Source of the DNA: Gemmataceae bacterium
GTDB lineage: Bacteria; Planctomycetota; Planctomycetia; Gemmatales; Gemmataceae
Length of the DNA stretch: 64,000 nt
Assembly: GCA_025055795.1 (NCBI GenBank)
Contig: JANWVV010000015.1
Location: forward strand, 1-64,000
Reading direction: 5' to 3'
In this document: in pieces, positions 38,101 to 46,564 of the stretch
How the letters are laid out: each line of letters opens with the position of its first letter
How positions within the stretch are numbered: position 1 is the first letter of the stretch
Notes under the pieces: model-generated
Database searches by the model: none
The model's input: the letters and a program-made list of their open reading frames with translations, nothing else
What the model was told of the DNA's origin: nothing
Made by a program: the position numbers and the translations under genes

Positions 38101-40044
38101 GAAACACCGCTGGAGCCGATCGCGGCTGAAAAGCCTTTGGGACCGGACGACCTGGTCCTTTTAAGTGGTGGTGCCCGAGGAGTAACTGCCGCTGTGGCGG
38201 TGGCCCTGGCCGAAAGAGGGTGCCGTGGCTTGATACTCGTGGGACGGACACCGCTCCCAAGCGAAGCCGAACCGGCCTGGTTACCCGCCGATGACGATGA
38301 AACCGCCTGGAAACAAGCGATCGCTCAACAGTTGGGCCCGGGGGCCTCACCCCGCCAAATCCAGGAAAAGTTCCAAATACTATGGGCCCAGCGCGAAATC
38401 CGCCGAACGTTACAACGTTTATCTACAACAGGGGTACCCTGGGCCTACTACGCGGTTGACGTCACTGATAGTACAGCGGTCCGGCAATTAGCTACCACTA
38501 TCCGTCAGAGCTGGGGGGCCGTCACCCGGCTGATTCATGGAGCTGGTGTGCTGGCCGACAAAAAGTTGCAGGATTTAACCACCGAACAATTCGACCGCGT
38601 TTACCAGACGAAAGTGGTCGGTCTGTATAACCTGCTTACGGCGTTTCATGATCATCCGTTGCGGACGATTGCCGTATTCAGTTCGACCACTGCTCGTTTG
38701 GGCCGAGCCGGTCAGGGGGCGTATGCCTGTGCCAACGAAGTACTCAACAAGTGGGCCCAGCGGGAAGCGCGACGGCGACCTCGTACACGCGTCATCGCCT
38801 TCAACTGGGGCCCATGGGACGGCGGCATGGTCACTTCTGCCCTGAAGCGAATGTTTGCCGCGGAAGGTGTAGGACTGATCCTACGTCCATGCGGCGGTGC
38901 CTATGCTTGCTGGGAAATCGAGCGTCGGGATACCGCCGTAGAAATCATCGTTGGAGCTCGATCGACAACAACGACAGTTGCTGGACCAGACGCTTCACTG
39001 CATGGAGCTACGATCTCCGTCCGGTTGTCCGCTGATCCAGGGTCAAAGGTCGAGCAACCAGGGGCGGGTGGCTTGACAGTCACGCGGGAGAATCGACAGC
39101 TGAACTGCAATGCAACGGAGCGGGATCGGCCGGGCAGCCGGCATTCACTGCCGCCCCCTACTCTTGGGATGAGTCTAGCTTTCGAACGTTGCCTGGATCT
39201 AGCGAGTCACCCGATTCTGGCCGATCACGTCCTGGACGGACGTGCGGTGGTACCTCTGGCCCTACACTTGGAGTGGCTAGCGCATGCGGCCCTACATCGT
39301 CACCCCGGCCTGCTGTTTTGTGGATGTGATGAGTTGCGGATTTTCCAAGGCGTGTTATTAGGTGCCGAGGATAGCATCCGATTACAGGCCTGGAGCGGGC
39401 CGGCTCGTCGCCAGGATGGCTGCTATTGGACACCCGTGGAACTGCGTTCCCAGGGTCCGGATGGCCGGGAGCGACTGCATTCCCGGGCGTGGGTAGTTGT
39501 CTGCGAGCGATCGGAAAGCGCACCGCCCACCGAGCCGTTACCCCATGCCCGTCAGAGTTGGCCTTGGAGCCTGCAAGAGACGTATCAACGGCTGCTCTTC
39601 CATGGTCCTGGCTGGCAAGGATTGCAGCAGATTGAAGTTCTAGGCACAAACCTCTGGCAGGCGCGGGTACGAGCAGCGCCACCACCGGTCCAATGGCTGG
39701 CCGCTCCTCTGCGGTCCCATTGGCTGGCTGACCCTCTGGTCATCGACGGTGCCTTGCAGTTGCTGATTGTGGCTGTCCAACAGCAATTCCAGCAGTTGAG
39801 TCTGCCCATGGCCGTGGGGCGATACCGCCAATACCGGCCACGCTACCCGTCTACAGAAACAATCGTTGTGCTGCGTGTCCGCTCCCAAGAAAAAGCTGTT
39901 GTCCATGCCGACATCGAGTTCCACGACGAACAGGGGCTGATTGCTCAATTACAAGACGCCGAAGTCGTGTTACAAACCGGTTTAACGCGGGCGTTCCGCC
40001 GGAACCGGTTGTCACTTTCGTCCCTGAGTTCCGCCAGCTCATGA
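32176..40044 (+). CDS. pfaA: PfaA-type polyketide/PUFA synthase: KS-AT-ACP-ACP-KR-DH
   Basis: This iterative type I synthase has 2622 residues. Domains in order: ketosynthase (about 10-460; Cys238 in DAACASA, His373 in EAHGTGT, His416 in IGHTKAA); acyltransferase (about 600-900; GQGSQ, then Ser705 in GHSYGEL); a Ser/Thr/Pro-rich linker with a coiled coil (about 1200-1262); two acyl carrier domains with phosphopantetheine serines Ser1424 and Ser1599 in LGIDSIKRVEI; ketoreductase (about 1990-2260; GGARGVTAAVA, then AYACANEVLNKW); and a C-terminal dehydratase-like region with HVLDGRAVVP (His2351). Two carrier domains is low: marine PfaA proteins commonly have four to nine. No phosphopantetheinyl transferase gene is in the window, so activation needs one elsewhere. 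Its stop is 13 bases before pfaC. Confidence 0.94.
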   Translation: MPEEGTPQTSQPLAVVGIGCLFPGRSQGAGWYWATIKRGIDCVREVPAERWSVADLSEYYAADPKAPDRTYARRGAFLEAVEFDPLAFGIAPRDLEATDSTQLLALVAAQQALADAGITILDERSQVRKGEASKAAIAAESRNRRVARERVAVILGVTGPQELVIPLGARLAHPHWRRGMRAAGIPEEHIERAVQRISEQFVSWQENSFPGLLGNVVAGRIANRLNLGGTNCVVDAACASALAAVEMAALELETGRADVVLTGGCDTFSDIFMYMCFSKTPALSRTGDARPFDADGDGTILGEGLGLLVLKRLSDAEAAGDRIYAVIRGIGSSSDGRGAAIYAPSAEGQQRCLRQAYERAGISPATVELVEAHGTGTKVGDATEAQALISVYEAAAEQHQRRPWCALGSVKSQIGHTKAAAGAASLIKAVLALYHKVLPPTLKVRQPVEPLRRTDCPFYLNTVIRPWLPCSTHPRRAAVSAFGFGGSNFHAVLEEYDSRKVAPDWDGQVEIVPLAANSLDKLQEMLQRLPQHDDALFTVAEQLRQQWQPTAPWRLVLVVHRGQASRSEWFNQILQQLPYAAQQRRLSLTEGAYLGNGPIPGPLAVLFPGQGSQYVAMLRELVCLFPEMLESLSEADAVCGAEDGIRLVDRLYPPPAFTAEDQQAQVAALRATEWAQPALGAVCWGLWRVLHERFGLSADAWAGHSYGELVALAAAGCYSADSLWHLSHQRGRLLATAAQRTPGGMLAVRSRRDTLLNWLSQQRLSVVLANHNAPEQQVLSGPSTEINLAAHLLSQQGIGCVQLPVAGAFHSPLMAPAVAPFQAELAKCIVTPPRGPVYANINATPYPREPAAIRSLLAEQLVRPVAFVEMIQNMLRDGLRCFIEVGPGTVLTRLVTAITSASGIPNVYAMALDSSSGKGAGVRDLAIALAQLAALGYSVDLSAWERESRCRPVQRQIPSGRWTVPISGANYVAPKPTPSNNQPPACSVSPATHVSSSGSAAAGAPAFPSVSPPPSQAVASMSSVSDVRSVPLSSKESNQHTPIRQHAAEPAAPLSVNPQCNIDQIPERSRIKTCDTAVSFQPGTPQPAWAYQSKDNVSGDSPVPAVAQAATRVSSLTETDLLAPGTTMMERALHPGSNAERQTNPSASSDGKSQTTANRDMPVNPAPSAVMSAPEHGTPVVNALPSLPNVGPTCTSGIVPSWQQLLHLTHQSLATVQRIQEQTAALHKQFLETQETTQRTLLALIEQQRQLWMNALHQQIPLLSTSVTTAAAAAALQPTAATPSTPPLSHATTGQTVAEVPTTDVPVPSLASTAPSTAQDSADFAHRDRPPIVAAHSTASSGPAATDILAEQQQEPTPREYAKKIEKAPSNQPDNATTPLSVSSNDSSDEVAATVLEVVAEKTGYPVESLGWDLTLDADLGIDSIKRVEIFSALQQRLPDAPAVTAEHVGNLHTLRDVLLFLTSSGKNPASKSDRSDGLNIPTEGMSSHAIPAPGSSPRQGGASSQPGYQPTVSSNIAQPLAASPHQTAVASPSGSTPPPVTAAADPTTTPTMAVPPARDVNQVDVAEVVLGVVAEKTGYPVESLGWDLALDADLGIDSIKRVEIFSALQQRLPNAPAVTAEHVGNLHTLRDVLLFLSSSGKDPSPQGMPAPGNNVFFPASSPVNPPMPLPSEAVNVVPDAGVSAGTGNNGVHPERQTDAGLESLHPKTTSVPLQSPTGMPKQTSEELRSEDGRYAQSIPSRQSSQQQAESTERGSSNADALAESLRDGATATWADILSRQVLRAVPWSGQKRTALEYPAGSKVWLVTDKQDCFADLLAEALQARGLTVQRWDWDESSRASTTPPYPVGLILVAPLHERNVNGAALSWLQRVYPGFQQVHQAGLRPFLVGITRLDGAFGLGPLRPDIPVEQGGLAGWIKTARCEWPFTACKVIDVAPEWSEAPELAAELAIEILTDGPVEIGMLEPWQRIIPQLQETPLEPIAAEKPLGPDDLVLLSGGARGVTAAVAVALAERGCRGLILVGRTPLPSEAEPAWLPADDDETAWKQAIAQQLGPGASPRQIQEKFQILWAQREIRRTLQRLSTTGVPWAYYAVDVTDSTAVRQLATTIRQSWGAVTRLIHGAGVLADKKLQDLTTEQFDRVYQTKVVGLYNLLTAFHDHPLRTIAVFSSTTARLGRAGQGAYACANEVLNKWAQREARRRPRTRVIAFNWGPWDGGMVTSALKRMFAAEGVGLILRPCGGAYACWEIERRDTAVEIIVGARSTTTTVAGPDASLHGATISVRLSADPGSKVEQPGAGGLTVTRENRQLNCNATERDRPGSRHSLPPPTLGMSLAFERCLDLASHPILADHVLDGRAVVPLALHLEWLAHAALHRHPGLLFCGCDELRIFQGVLLGAEDSIRLQAWSGPARRQDGCYWTPVELRSQGPDGRERLHSRAWVVVCERSESAPPTEPLPHARQSWPWSLQETYQRLLFHGPGWQGLQQIEVLGTNLWQARVRAAPPPVQWLAAPLRSHWLADPLVIDGALQLLIVAVQQQFQQLSLPMAVGRYRQYRPRYPSTETIVVLRVRSQEKAVVHADIEFHDEQGLIAQLQDAEVVLQTGLTRAFRRNRLSLSSLSSASS
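36381..37087 (+). repeat. near-identical DNA repeat of the two ACP domains in pfaA
   Basis: The units at 36381-36562 and 36906-37087 are 525 bases apart. They match over 182 bases with three mismatches that I counted (two near the start, one at GAC/AAC). Synonymous positions are conserved too, so the copies are recently duplicated or kept alike by gene conversion. The linkers around them differ fully. Confidence 0.9.
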
Positions 40045-40057
40045 GGATGCCCCAGCC

Positions 40058-43000
40058 ATGACCCGCCCAGCGGCCGTGGCCATTGTTGGCATGGCCATTC
40101 GCTTACCTGGCGCCGAGGCTGACCTGACACGCTTCTGGCAAGCCGTGGTTGATGGTAAAGATTGTTCCCGAGAAGTACCCCCAGGACGATGGATCCTGCC
40201 TCCGGAAGCTTGTTACGATCCCCGACCGGGACAGCCGGACCGGGTCTACTGCCGCCGGGGCTACTACCTGGACCCGTTCGTTCCCAACTTGAACGGTCTG
40301 AACGTTGATCCAACTTGGGTAGCTCAACTGGATCCGCTGGTGCAGTTGGTTCTGGATGTAGGAAACCGGGCCTGGGCCAGCGCCCGTCTGGAACAGATCG
40401 ACCGGCGGCGTGTGGGTGTTGTCCTGGGCAACATCTGCTTGCCCACGGAGCATTCGTCGGCGTTGTGTCAGGCATTGCTGGGTCCGGCTTGGGGATTGCC
40501 ACCGGTTAATGCGGTCCATCCGGACAATCGACGTGTGGCCGGTTTTCCAGCAGCTTTACTGGCTCAGGCGTTGCGTCTAGGCCGCGGCGGCTACTCGCTG
40601 GATGCTGCCTGCGCTTCATCTTTGTATGCGTTGTATCTGGCCGTGCGAGAATTACAGAGCGGCCGGGCCGATGCCATGCTGGCAGGCGGATGCTGCCGTC
40701 CCGATTGCCTATACACCCAGATGGGTTTTGCCCAGTTACGGGCCTTGTCTTCGTCCGGCCGCTGTGCCCCCTTTGACGCCGCAGCCGACGGTCTGCTGGT
40801 GGGCGAAGGGGCTGCTCTATTCGTCCTCAAACGTCTCCAGGATGCGATCCGACACGGAGACCACATTTATGCCGTCATCACCGGCATCGGGCTATCCAAT
40901 GACCGGGCGGGGAATTTACTGGCTCCTTCCTCCGAAGGCCAGTTGCGTGCGATGCAACGGGCCTATCAGCAGGCTGGCTGTCTGCCCCAGGAGGTGGATT
41001 ACATTGAATGTCACGCGACCGGCACACCCATTGGCGACGCCGTGGAGTTCGCTAGTTTACGGCAGTTGTGGGGCAACGCCGGCTGGCAAATCGGCCAATG
41101 TGTGCTCAGTTCGGTGAAGGCTACCGTGGGCCACCTGCTGACGGGAGCCGGAGCTGCGGCCCTAGCCAAAGTCCTGCTCGCTTTACAGTACCGTCAGCTT
41201 CCTCCTCAGGCCAACTTCGTCCGCCCTGCCCCTCAGTTGGCGTATGAGGGCAGTCCCTTCCGCATCCTGACCCAAGCCCAACCTTGGGACCAACCGCGGC
41301 ACCGCCCCCGACGAGCGGCCCTCAGCGCTTTCGGCTTTGGCGGTATCAATGCTCACCTCATTCTGGAAGAATGGACGAGCCAGCTAGCGCTGGTCCATAC
41401 ACCACCACGACGAGCAGTGCCAGTGGCCATCGTAGGCTTGGCTTGCCGCTTTGGACCCTATCGCAACCAGCAACAGTTGCGTGATGCACTTCACGGCAAC
41501 GTGGTACGCCCCCCCCAGCCCAAACAGCGCGGTTGGGAAAGCGCTCCCCGTCCTTGCCCCTCCGCGTGGGCCATTGATCACCTCGAGTTTCCCACCGGCC
41601 GCTTCCGGATCCCGCCCCGGGAACTCGAAGAAACTTTACCGCAACAGTTGCTCATGCTCAACCTTGCCGATCAGGCTGTCGAGGACAGCCGACGCGCAAC
41701 TCTTCCCAACCACACCTTTGTCAGCCCGCTTGCACCCAACTCAGCTCGACAGTTCTCCCCTGAGCACACCTCAACCAGGGCTTCCCCCTCCACCCAGCCT
41801 GCTCATCCGTTCATTCTGTTAACCACAGAAACTAGCAAGGAAAGCGGCCATAACCAGACCGATGTCGGCCCGACCAAGTCATTGAGCTCAAGTCCCCTTG
41901 GCGTGCAACCTCCTACGCCGTTACCCCCCGCCCCTTCCATGGCCAGCCCCTTGCCGATGGAACTAGGACTGCGAACCGGCGTGTTCATCGGCTTGGAGCT
42001 TGATGCAAATACCATGAACTTTCATTTGCGTTGGACCGCGTTGGCCCACGGCCGACCCGATGATGCAGAACGGATCAGCCCACCCTTGAATGCCAACCGC
42101 ACAATAGGCGCGTTGGGTAGTATCGCGGCCAGCCGGATTGCCCGTGCACTAGGCGTGGGCGGTCCTAGCTTTGTTGTGTGCAACGAAGAGGCGTCGGCCT
42201 TACGAGCCGTTAGCCTCGCCGTTCAAGCCTTGCAAGATGAGGAAATCGATTTGGCCATCGCCGGTGCGGTCGACCTGGCCGCCGATCCCCGCTGCGTGTT
42301 ACCTGCCAGGATCGACCGGCCCGGCGAAGGCGGTGCCGCCTTCGTTCTGAAACGACTTACCGATGCTCAACGGGATGGTGACACCATCTACGCCATTATC
42401 CGAGGGAGCGGCTCAGGCAGTGATGCCTTCGCCGCCTTCAACGATGCCTGTCAGCAGGCGGAGGGCGATAGGGCCTTCCCTCCCCCGCTTCCGTCCTCGC
42501 TAACGGTGTCCGTGGTGGGTGCTTGCGGGGCAGCACAAGCGGCCGCTGACCTGGTTGCTGCCATCCTGTCGTTTCAATCATCCAACATCAACCCGGCCTT
42601 GAAAGCGGATGCCGCCACTGCCCTCCTCGCATCATCGTTGCCCAACCAGGCGGCTCCCCGCCGCTACTCCTTGACGGCAGCCTCTTGTACCACGCACCTT
42701 ACCCTGCTTCTAGAAGAAGCTACCCCATCAACTGCCTTATCGACACACAGCGTCTGTCCCGCAACACCGGCCGCAAACTTGACCGAGACCGGCACCCTTG
42801 GACACGCGCCGGTCGGAACTACCGCTACGTCAAACGAGAATCAACCAGCCCGAACGGCCTCCGACCACTCCGGCCAGAACGGTGTTCGTTCGCTCGCCGC
42901 AGGCACCTCCTTGCCTGTCGACGGGGCAACGGTATCATCATCTCCCCTGCCGTTTGAGTCTCACGACCCACAAGTTTCTCTCCTATCACTTCTGGCGGCC

Positions 43001-46000
43001 CAAGAACGGATCCATAGCAGGCTGTGCGACGCCCAGGCTGCCTTTCTACGGGTTCAGCAGCGTTGGAGCGGGATCGCCACGCGGTTGCTGCAAAACCAGC
43101 AGGACATACTCTTCCGCTATCTGATGGATTCGGCTCCCTCAGCGTTATGCGGTCCCTACTCTTCTATTGCCTCCGCGGCAAGCGACACGTGGCCGCAACC
43201 GTCCAAGGCAGCCGCTCGACCCGACCAGCAGTCCAAATCGCTACATTCCATCACCGCCGCCCTACAAACAATAACCAGCCCTAGTACCGGAACACACACA
43301 ATTGTGGAAAACGAAACGACCATCAAGGCCAGCGATCGGCGACCAACACTTGCAGCGGTTCCCCTTGCCACGAGTTCATCCGACCGTGATGGTAAACGAT
43401 CAGACCTTCAACCGCCTTGGACAGGTAACATTGCCGCTTCAAATTCTGCGGTTGATACGAATGGGGCTGAACCCTCGCCCCGGCTAATCCCATCACCGGT
43501 CTCAACCCAGGCGGCTCAGTTCCCTGCTAGTGTTCCTCAACCGCCGCGGTCTGAGGGGGGCGGTTCAACTCAGCAAGTCGTTGAGCGACCATCGTCAGCA
43601 CATGCACGCCAACAGGTACCGCGATCGCTCAGTTATGAACAATGTTGCACCTTCGCAGCCGGCCGGATCGCCGATGTCCTGGGTCCGATGTACGCGGTAA
43701 TTGATACCTATCCTACGCGGGTGCGATTACCGGATGGCCCCCTCCAGCTTGTCGATCGGATCGTGCACATTGAGGGAGAACCTTTGTCCCTCCGCGCTGG
43801 ACGGGTAATCACGGAACATACGGTCCATGCGCAGCGCTGGTATCTGGAGGCGGAGCGAATGCCGACTGCCTTGTCGGTGGAGGCAGGCCAGGCGGACTTG
43901 TTCCTAAGCGGCTTTCTAGGCATTGATCTTCAAACCAAGGGGCAAGCAGTATATCGCCTGCTCGACGCTGTGGTCACCTTTCACCGTGGTCTGCCCCGAG
44001 TGGGCGAAACCATCCGTTACGACATCACCATTGACGAATTTGTTCAGCAGGGTGGCGTGTGGCTGTTCCGTTTCCGGTTTGACGGCACCATTGGGGGCCA
44101 GCCCTACATTACGATGCGGCATGGGACGGCGGGCTTTTTTACGCCAGCCGCATTGGCCGCCGGCAAGGGGATTGTTCAAACGGCTCTGGACCGGCAGCCC
44201 CGGGCGGGCAAACGCCCCGACGACTGGCGAGAACTTGCCCCCCTGAGTCCGACCAGCCTTAATGAACGTCAATTGGCTGCCCTCCGGCAGGGTGATCTGG
44301 CCACCGCCTTTGGTCCCGCTTTTGGCGAACTGCCACTGGAACGTCCCCGCACATTGCCAGATGGTCCGCTCCGCTTACTCGACCGTGTCCCAATCATCGA
44401 CCTGCACGGCGGCCGCTTTGGACTCGGACTTGTCCGTGGCGAATTGGACATCCATCCCGACGATTGGTTCCTTACCTGCCATTTCGTCGACGACCCCGTC
44501 ATGCCCGGTACCCTGATGTACGAATGCTGTCTGCAAACCTTGCGTGTGGGCCTGCTTCGCCTCGGTTGGCTAGGCGAAGGGGACCAGATCGCCTACGAAC
44601 CGGTACCCGGCGTTGCCAGCCGCCTCAAATGCCGCGGTCAGGTCATCGCCACTACGCGCACTACTGCCTACGAAGTGACCATTAAGGAACTGGGCTACCG
44701 GCCACAACCGTATTGCCTGGCCGATGCTCTCATGTTTGCCGATGGCAAGCCTATCGTCGAAATAACCAATCTTTCGCTCCAAGTGACCGGCCTGGAGCGT
44801 GCCACTGTTGAACAGCTCTGGCACCATCGCCGCCAGCGCTCCGTTGTCCCAACCGGCCCTGCGGGTCTTCACTCGGCTGCCCGAACTGACAATTCTTCAC
44901 GATCTGCCACGGCCTCTTTGCTGGATAACGATAACCAGAGCAAAGCCAACCCGACTACCGCTCCGGAGATCTCCTCGACACGGGCAATTACTACCGTTGA
45001 AACGGCTATGCCTGATGCAACGGGCAATGATTTCCCCACTTCTGTCCTGGCTGGTGATCAACCGCTCCGCTTTCTTTACGATTCCCGTCACATTCTCGCC
45101 TTCTCCAACGGCAAGCCCTCGGAGGCCTTCGGGGAACCCTACCGCATCTTCGACGAACAGCGGGTGATTGCCCGTTTACCCGGTCCACCCTATCAGTTTC
45201 TTGACGGCATCACCGCCGTGGGCGGACCTCCCTTTGTCTTGCAAGCTGGGGCTTGGTGTGAAGCGGTCTATACCATACCCCCTGATGCCTGGTACTTCGA
45301 CGAATACCGCTGTGGGCAAATGCCTTACTGCGTATTGCTGGAAGTGGCATTGCAACCTTGTGGCTGGCTGGCCGCCTATTGTGGCTCGGCCCTGCACAGC
45401 GAGGACGATCTATGCTTCCGCAATCTAGGTGGCTCCGCCGTTCAGTATCGACCGGTAACCCGTACCAGCGGTCGGTTGATCACCCACACCCGCCTCACCC
45501 AGGTGGCCAAGGCCGCTGGCATGATCATCGAACATTTCAGCTTCCAGGTCGCCGATAATCAGGGCCCCGTTTACGCAGGCTCTACTTATTTCGGCTTTTT
45601 CACCCGCCAGGCCCTGCAACAACAGGTCGGATTACGCGAAGGCCACCTTCCCCCGGTCATCCCTGTTTCCACGGCTGATCACCCCCCCCGCCCATATCCC
45701 TCTGAACCGCCCTTTGCAGGACCCAGACTCCGCATGGTCGACCAGCTTGTCACCTACGACCCCCAGGGCGGACGAGCCAAGCTCGGATGGATCGTCGGCA
45801 GCAGTACCGTCGATCCGGCCGCCTGGTTCTTCCGAGCCCATTTTTACCAAGATCCTGTCTGGCCAGGATCTTTGGGCTTGCAAGCCCTGTTGCAGCTGCT
45901 ACAATACACCGCCTTCCAGCGATGGGGATGTGGAACCGCTGACTCGACCGTACCCTCTTACCCGCCCTTAGGGCAGGCTCCCGCTCTCAATATCCGCCAC

Positions 46001-46168
46001 GAATGGACCTATCGCGGCCAGGTTGTTCCCGATCACCGGCAAGTGATCGTGCAGGCCGAAATTACAGCAGTAGACGACCGACAACGTCGTCTAATCGCCG
46101 ACGGCTGGCTATCTGTCGACGAACGCCCCATCTATCATATGCGACAATTTTCTTTACAACTGACATAG
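40058..46168 (+). CDS. pfaC: PfaC-type synthase: KS-CLF and four hot-dog dehydratase folds
   Basis: This second megasynthase has 2036 residues. The N-terminal ketosynthase has Cys185 (DAACASS), ECHATGT and SSVKATVGH. A chain-length-factor-like second ketosynthase follows (about 445-900), in which Glu711 takes the place of the active cysteine (CNEEASA). After a low-complexity linker with a coiled coil (about 976-1026) come four hot-dog folds, two double-hot-dog dehydratase/isomerase units. The second fold has the FabA motif HFVDDPVMPG (His1475) with Glu1489 at the FabA Asp84 position. The fourth has HFYQDPVWPG (His1928) with Gln1942 at that position. The first and third lack the histidine, as the non-catalytic halves do in this family. 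There is no acyltransferase or acylglycerol-phosphate acyltransferase domain, unlike some PfaC proteins. It is translated right after pfaA, with a GAGGA ribosome site in the short gap. Confidence 0.93.
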   Translation: MTRPAAVAIVGMAIRLPGAEADLTRFWQAVVDGKDCSREVPPGRWILPPEACYDPRPGQPDRVYCRRGYYLDPFVPNLNGLNVDPTWVAQLDPLVQLVLDVGNRAWASARLEQIDRRRVGVVLGNICLPTEHSSALCQALLGPAWGLPPVNAVHPDNRRVAGFPAALLAQALRLGRGGYSLDAACASSLYALYLAVRELQSGRADAMLAGGCCRPDCLYTQMGFAQLRALSSSGRCAPFDAAADGLLVGEGAALFVLKRLQDAIRHGDHIYAVITGIGLSNDRAGNLLAPSSEGQLRAMQRAYQQAGCLPQEVDYIECHATGTPIGDAVEFASLRQLWGNAGWQIGQCVLSSVKATVGHLLTGAGAAALAKVLLALQYRQLPPQANFVRPAPQLAYEGSPFRILTQAQPWDQPRHRPRRAALSAFGFGGINAHLILEEWTSQLALVHTPPRRAVPVAIVGLACRFGPYRNQQQLRDALHGNVVRPPQPKQRGWESAPRPCPSAWAIDHLEFPTGRFRIPPRELEETLPQQLLMLNLADQAVEDSRRATLPNHTFVSPLAPNSARQFSPEHTSTRASPSTQPAHPFILLTTETSKESGHNQTDVGPTKSLSSSPLGVQPPTPLPPAPSMASPLPMELGLRTGVFIGLELDANTMNFHLRWTALAHGRPDDAERISPPLNANRTIGALGSIAASRIARALGVGGPSFVVCNEEASALRAVSLAVQALQDEEIDLAIAGAVDLAADPRCVLPARIDRPGEGGAAFVLKRLTDAQRDGDTIYAIIRGSGSGSDAFAAFNDACQQAEGDRAFPPPLPSSLTVSVVGACGAAQAAADLVAAILSFQSSNINPALKADAATALLASSLPNQAAPRRYSLTAASCTTHLTLLLEEATPSTALSTHSVCPATPAANLTETGTLGHAPVGTTATSNENQPARTASDHSGQNGVRSLAAGTSLPVDGATVSSSPLPFESHDPQVSLLSLLAAQERIHSRLCDAQAAFLRVQQRWSGIATRLLQNQQDILFRYLMDSAPSALCGPYSSIASAASDTWPQPSKAAARPDQQSKSLHSITAALQTITSPSTGTHTIVENETTIKASDRRPTLAAVPLATSSSDRDGKRSDLQPPWTGNIAASNSAVDTNGAEPSPRLIPSPVSTQAAQFPASVPQPPRSEGGGSTQQVVERPSSAHARQQVPRSLSYEQCCTFAAGRIADVLGPMYAVIDTYPTRVRLPDGPLQLVDRIVHIEGEPLSLRAGRVITEHTVHAQRWYLEAERMPTALSVEAGQADLFLSGFLGIDLQTKGQAVYRLLDAVVTFHRGLPRVGETIRYDITIDEFVQQGGVWLFRFRFDGTIGGQPYITMRHGTAGFFTPAALAAGKGIVQTALDRQPRAGKRPDDWRELAPLSPTSLNERQLAALRQGDLATAFGPAFGELPLERPRTLPDGPLRLLDRVPIIDLHGGRFGLGLVRGELDIHPDDWFLTCHFVDDPVMPGTLMYECCLQTLRVGLLRLGWLGEGDQIAYEPVPGVASRLKCRGQVIATTRTTAYEVTIKELGYRPQPYCLADALMFADGKPIVEITNLSLQVTGLERATVEQLWHHRRQRSVVPTGPAGLHSAARTDNSSRSATASLLDNDNQSKANPTTAPEISSTRAITTVETAMPDATGNDFPTSVLAGDQPLRFLYDSRHILAFSNGKPSEAFGEPYRIFDEQRVIARLPGPPYQFLDGITAVGGPPFVLQAGAWCEAVYTIPPDAWYFDEYRCGQMPYCVLLEVALQPCGWLAAYCGSALHSEDDLCFRNLGGSAVQYRPVTRTSGRLITHTRLTQVAKAAGMIIEHFSFQVADNQGPVYAGSTYFGFFTRQALQQQVGLREGHLPPVIPVSTADHPPRPYPSEPPFAGPRLRMVDQLVTYDPQGGRAKLGWIVGSSTVDPAAWFFRAHFYQDPVWPGSLGLQALLQLLQYTAFQRWGCGTADSTVPSYPPLGQAPALNIRHEWTYRGQVVPDHRQVIVQAEITAVDDRQRRLIADGWLSVDERPIYHMRQFSLQLT

Positions 46169-46564
46169 CCCCAATCAGCCAGTACTCTCCCCATTTCTGC
46201 CAACTGACATAAGATTGTGAAAGGCAGAGTAGTCACCGTCAGAAGACGACTTACTACTCGGCAAACCTCGGAAAAGCGGCCACCCCCAGCTTATCTCAAC
46301 CTGCAACTACCTTGCAAATACCCGACTGCGGGGCATTATTAGCACAACTATAAAAACAACGGACAATGTGCTTGGAAAAACGGAAACCGTCCCCTAAAAA
46401 AGTGCGGAAGTATGGCTTGATTAATGGAATGACTTAAGGTCAATAAGTCGCATGTGCGGCAAGTGCGGCGGGAACGACTGGGCCCCGGGTGTACAAGAAC
46501 TGGTCAGCAACAGAAGGAGCCAAAGCTGACCAGTAAAAGACCGACCAGGCAACTAGAAGCGCTG
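46169..46564. other. intergenic region between pfaC and oleA
   Basis: This gap of 396 bases is AT-rich in its middle. A longer open frame runs from 46454 into oleA, but its extra N-terminal residues do not fit the family. The gap holds the promoter candidate listed next. No terminator is clear, so read-through from pfaC remains possible. Confidence 0.5.
46312..46340 (+). promoter_or_regulatory. candidate promoter upstream of oleA
   Basis: TTGCAA and ATTATT lie 17 bases apart, about 225 bases before the oleA ATG. The -35 hexamer is the same as in the candidate before the kinase gene at 7293. It would let oleABCD be transcribed apart from the pfa genes. Confidence 0.3.

Noticed and set aside
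46454..46564. Longer N-terminus for OleA
   Set aside because: The extra 37 residues are basic and unlike the OleA start; alignment of catalytic spacing and family length favour the ATG at 46565.
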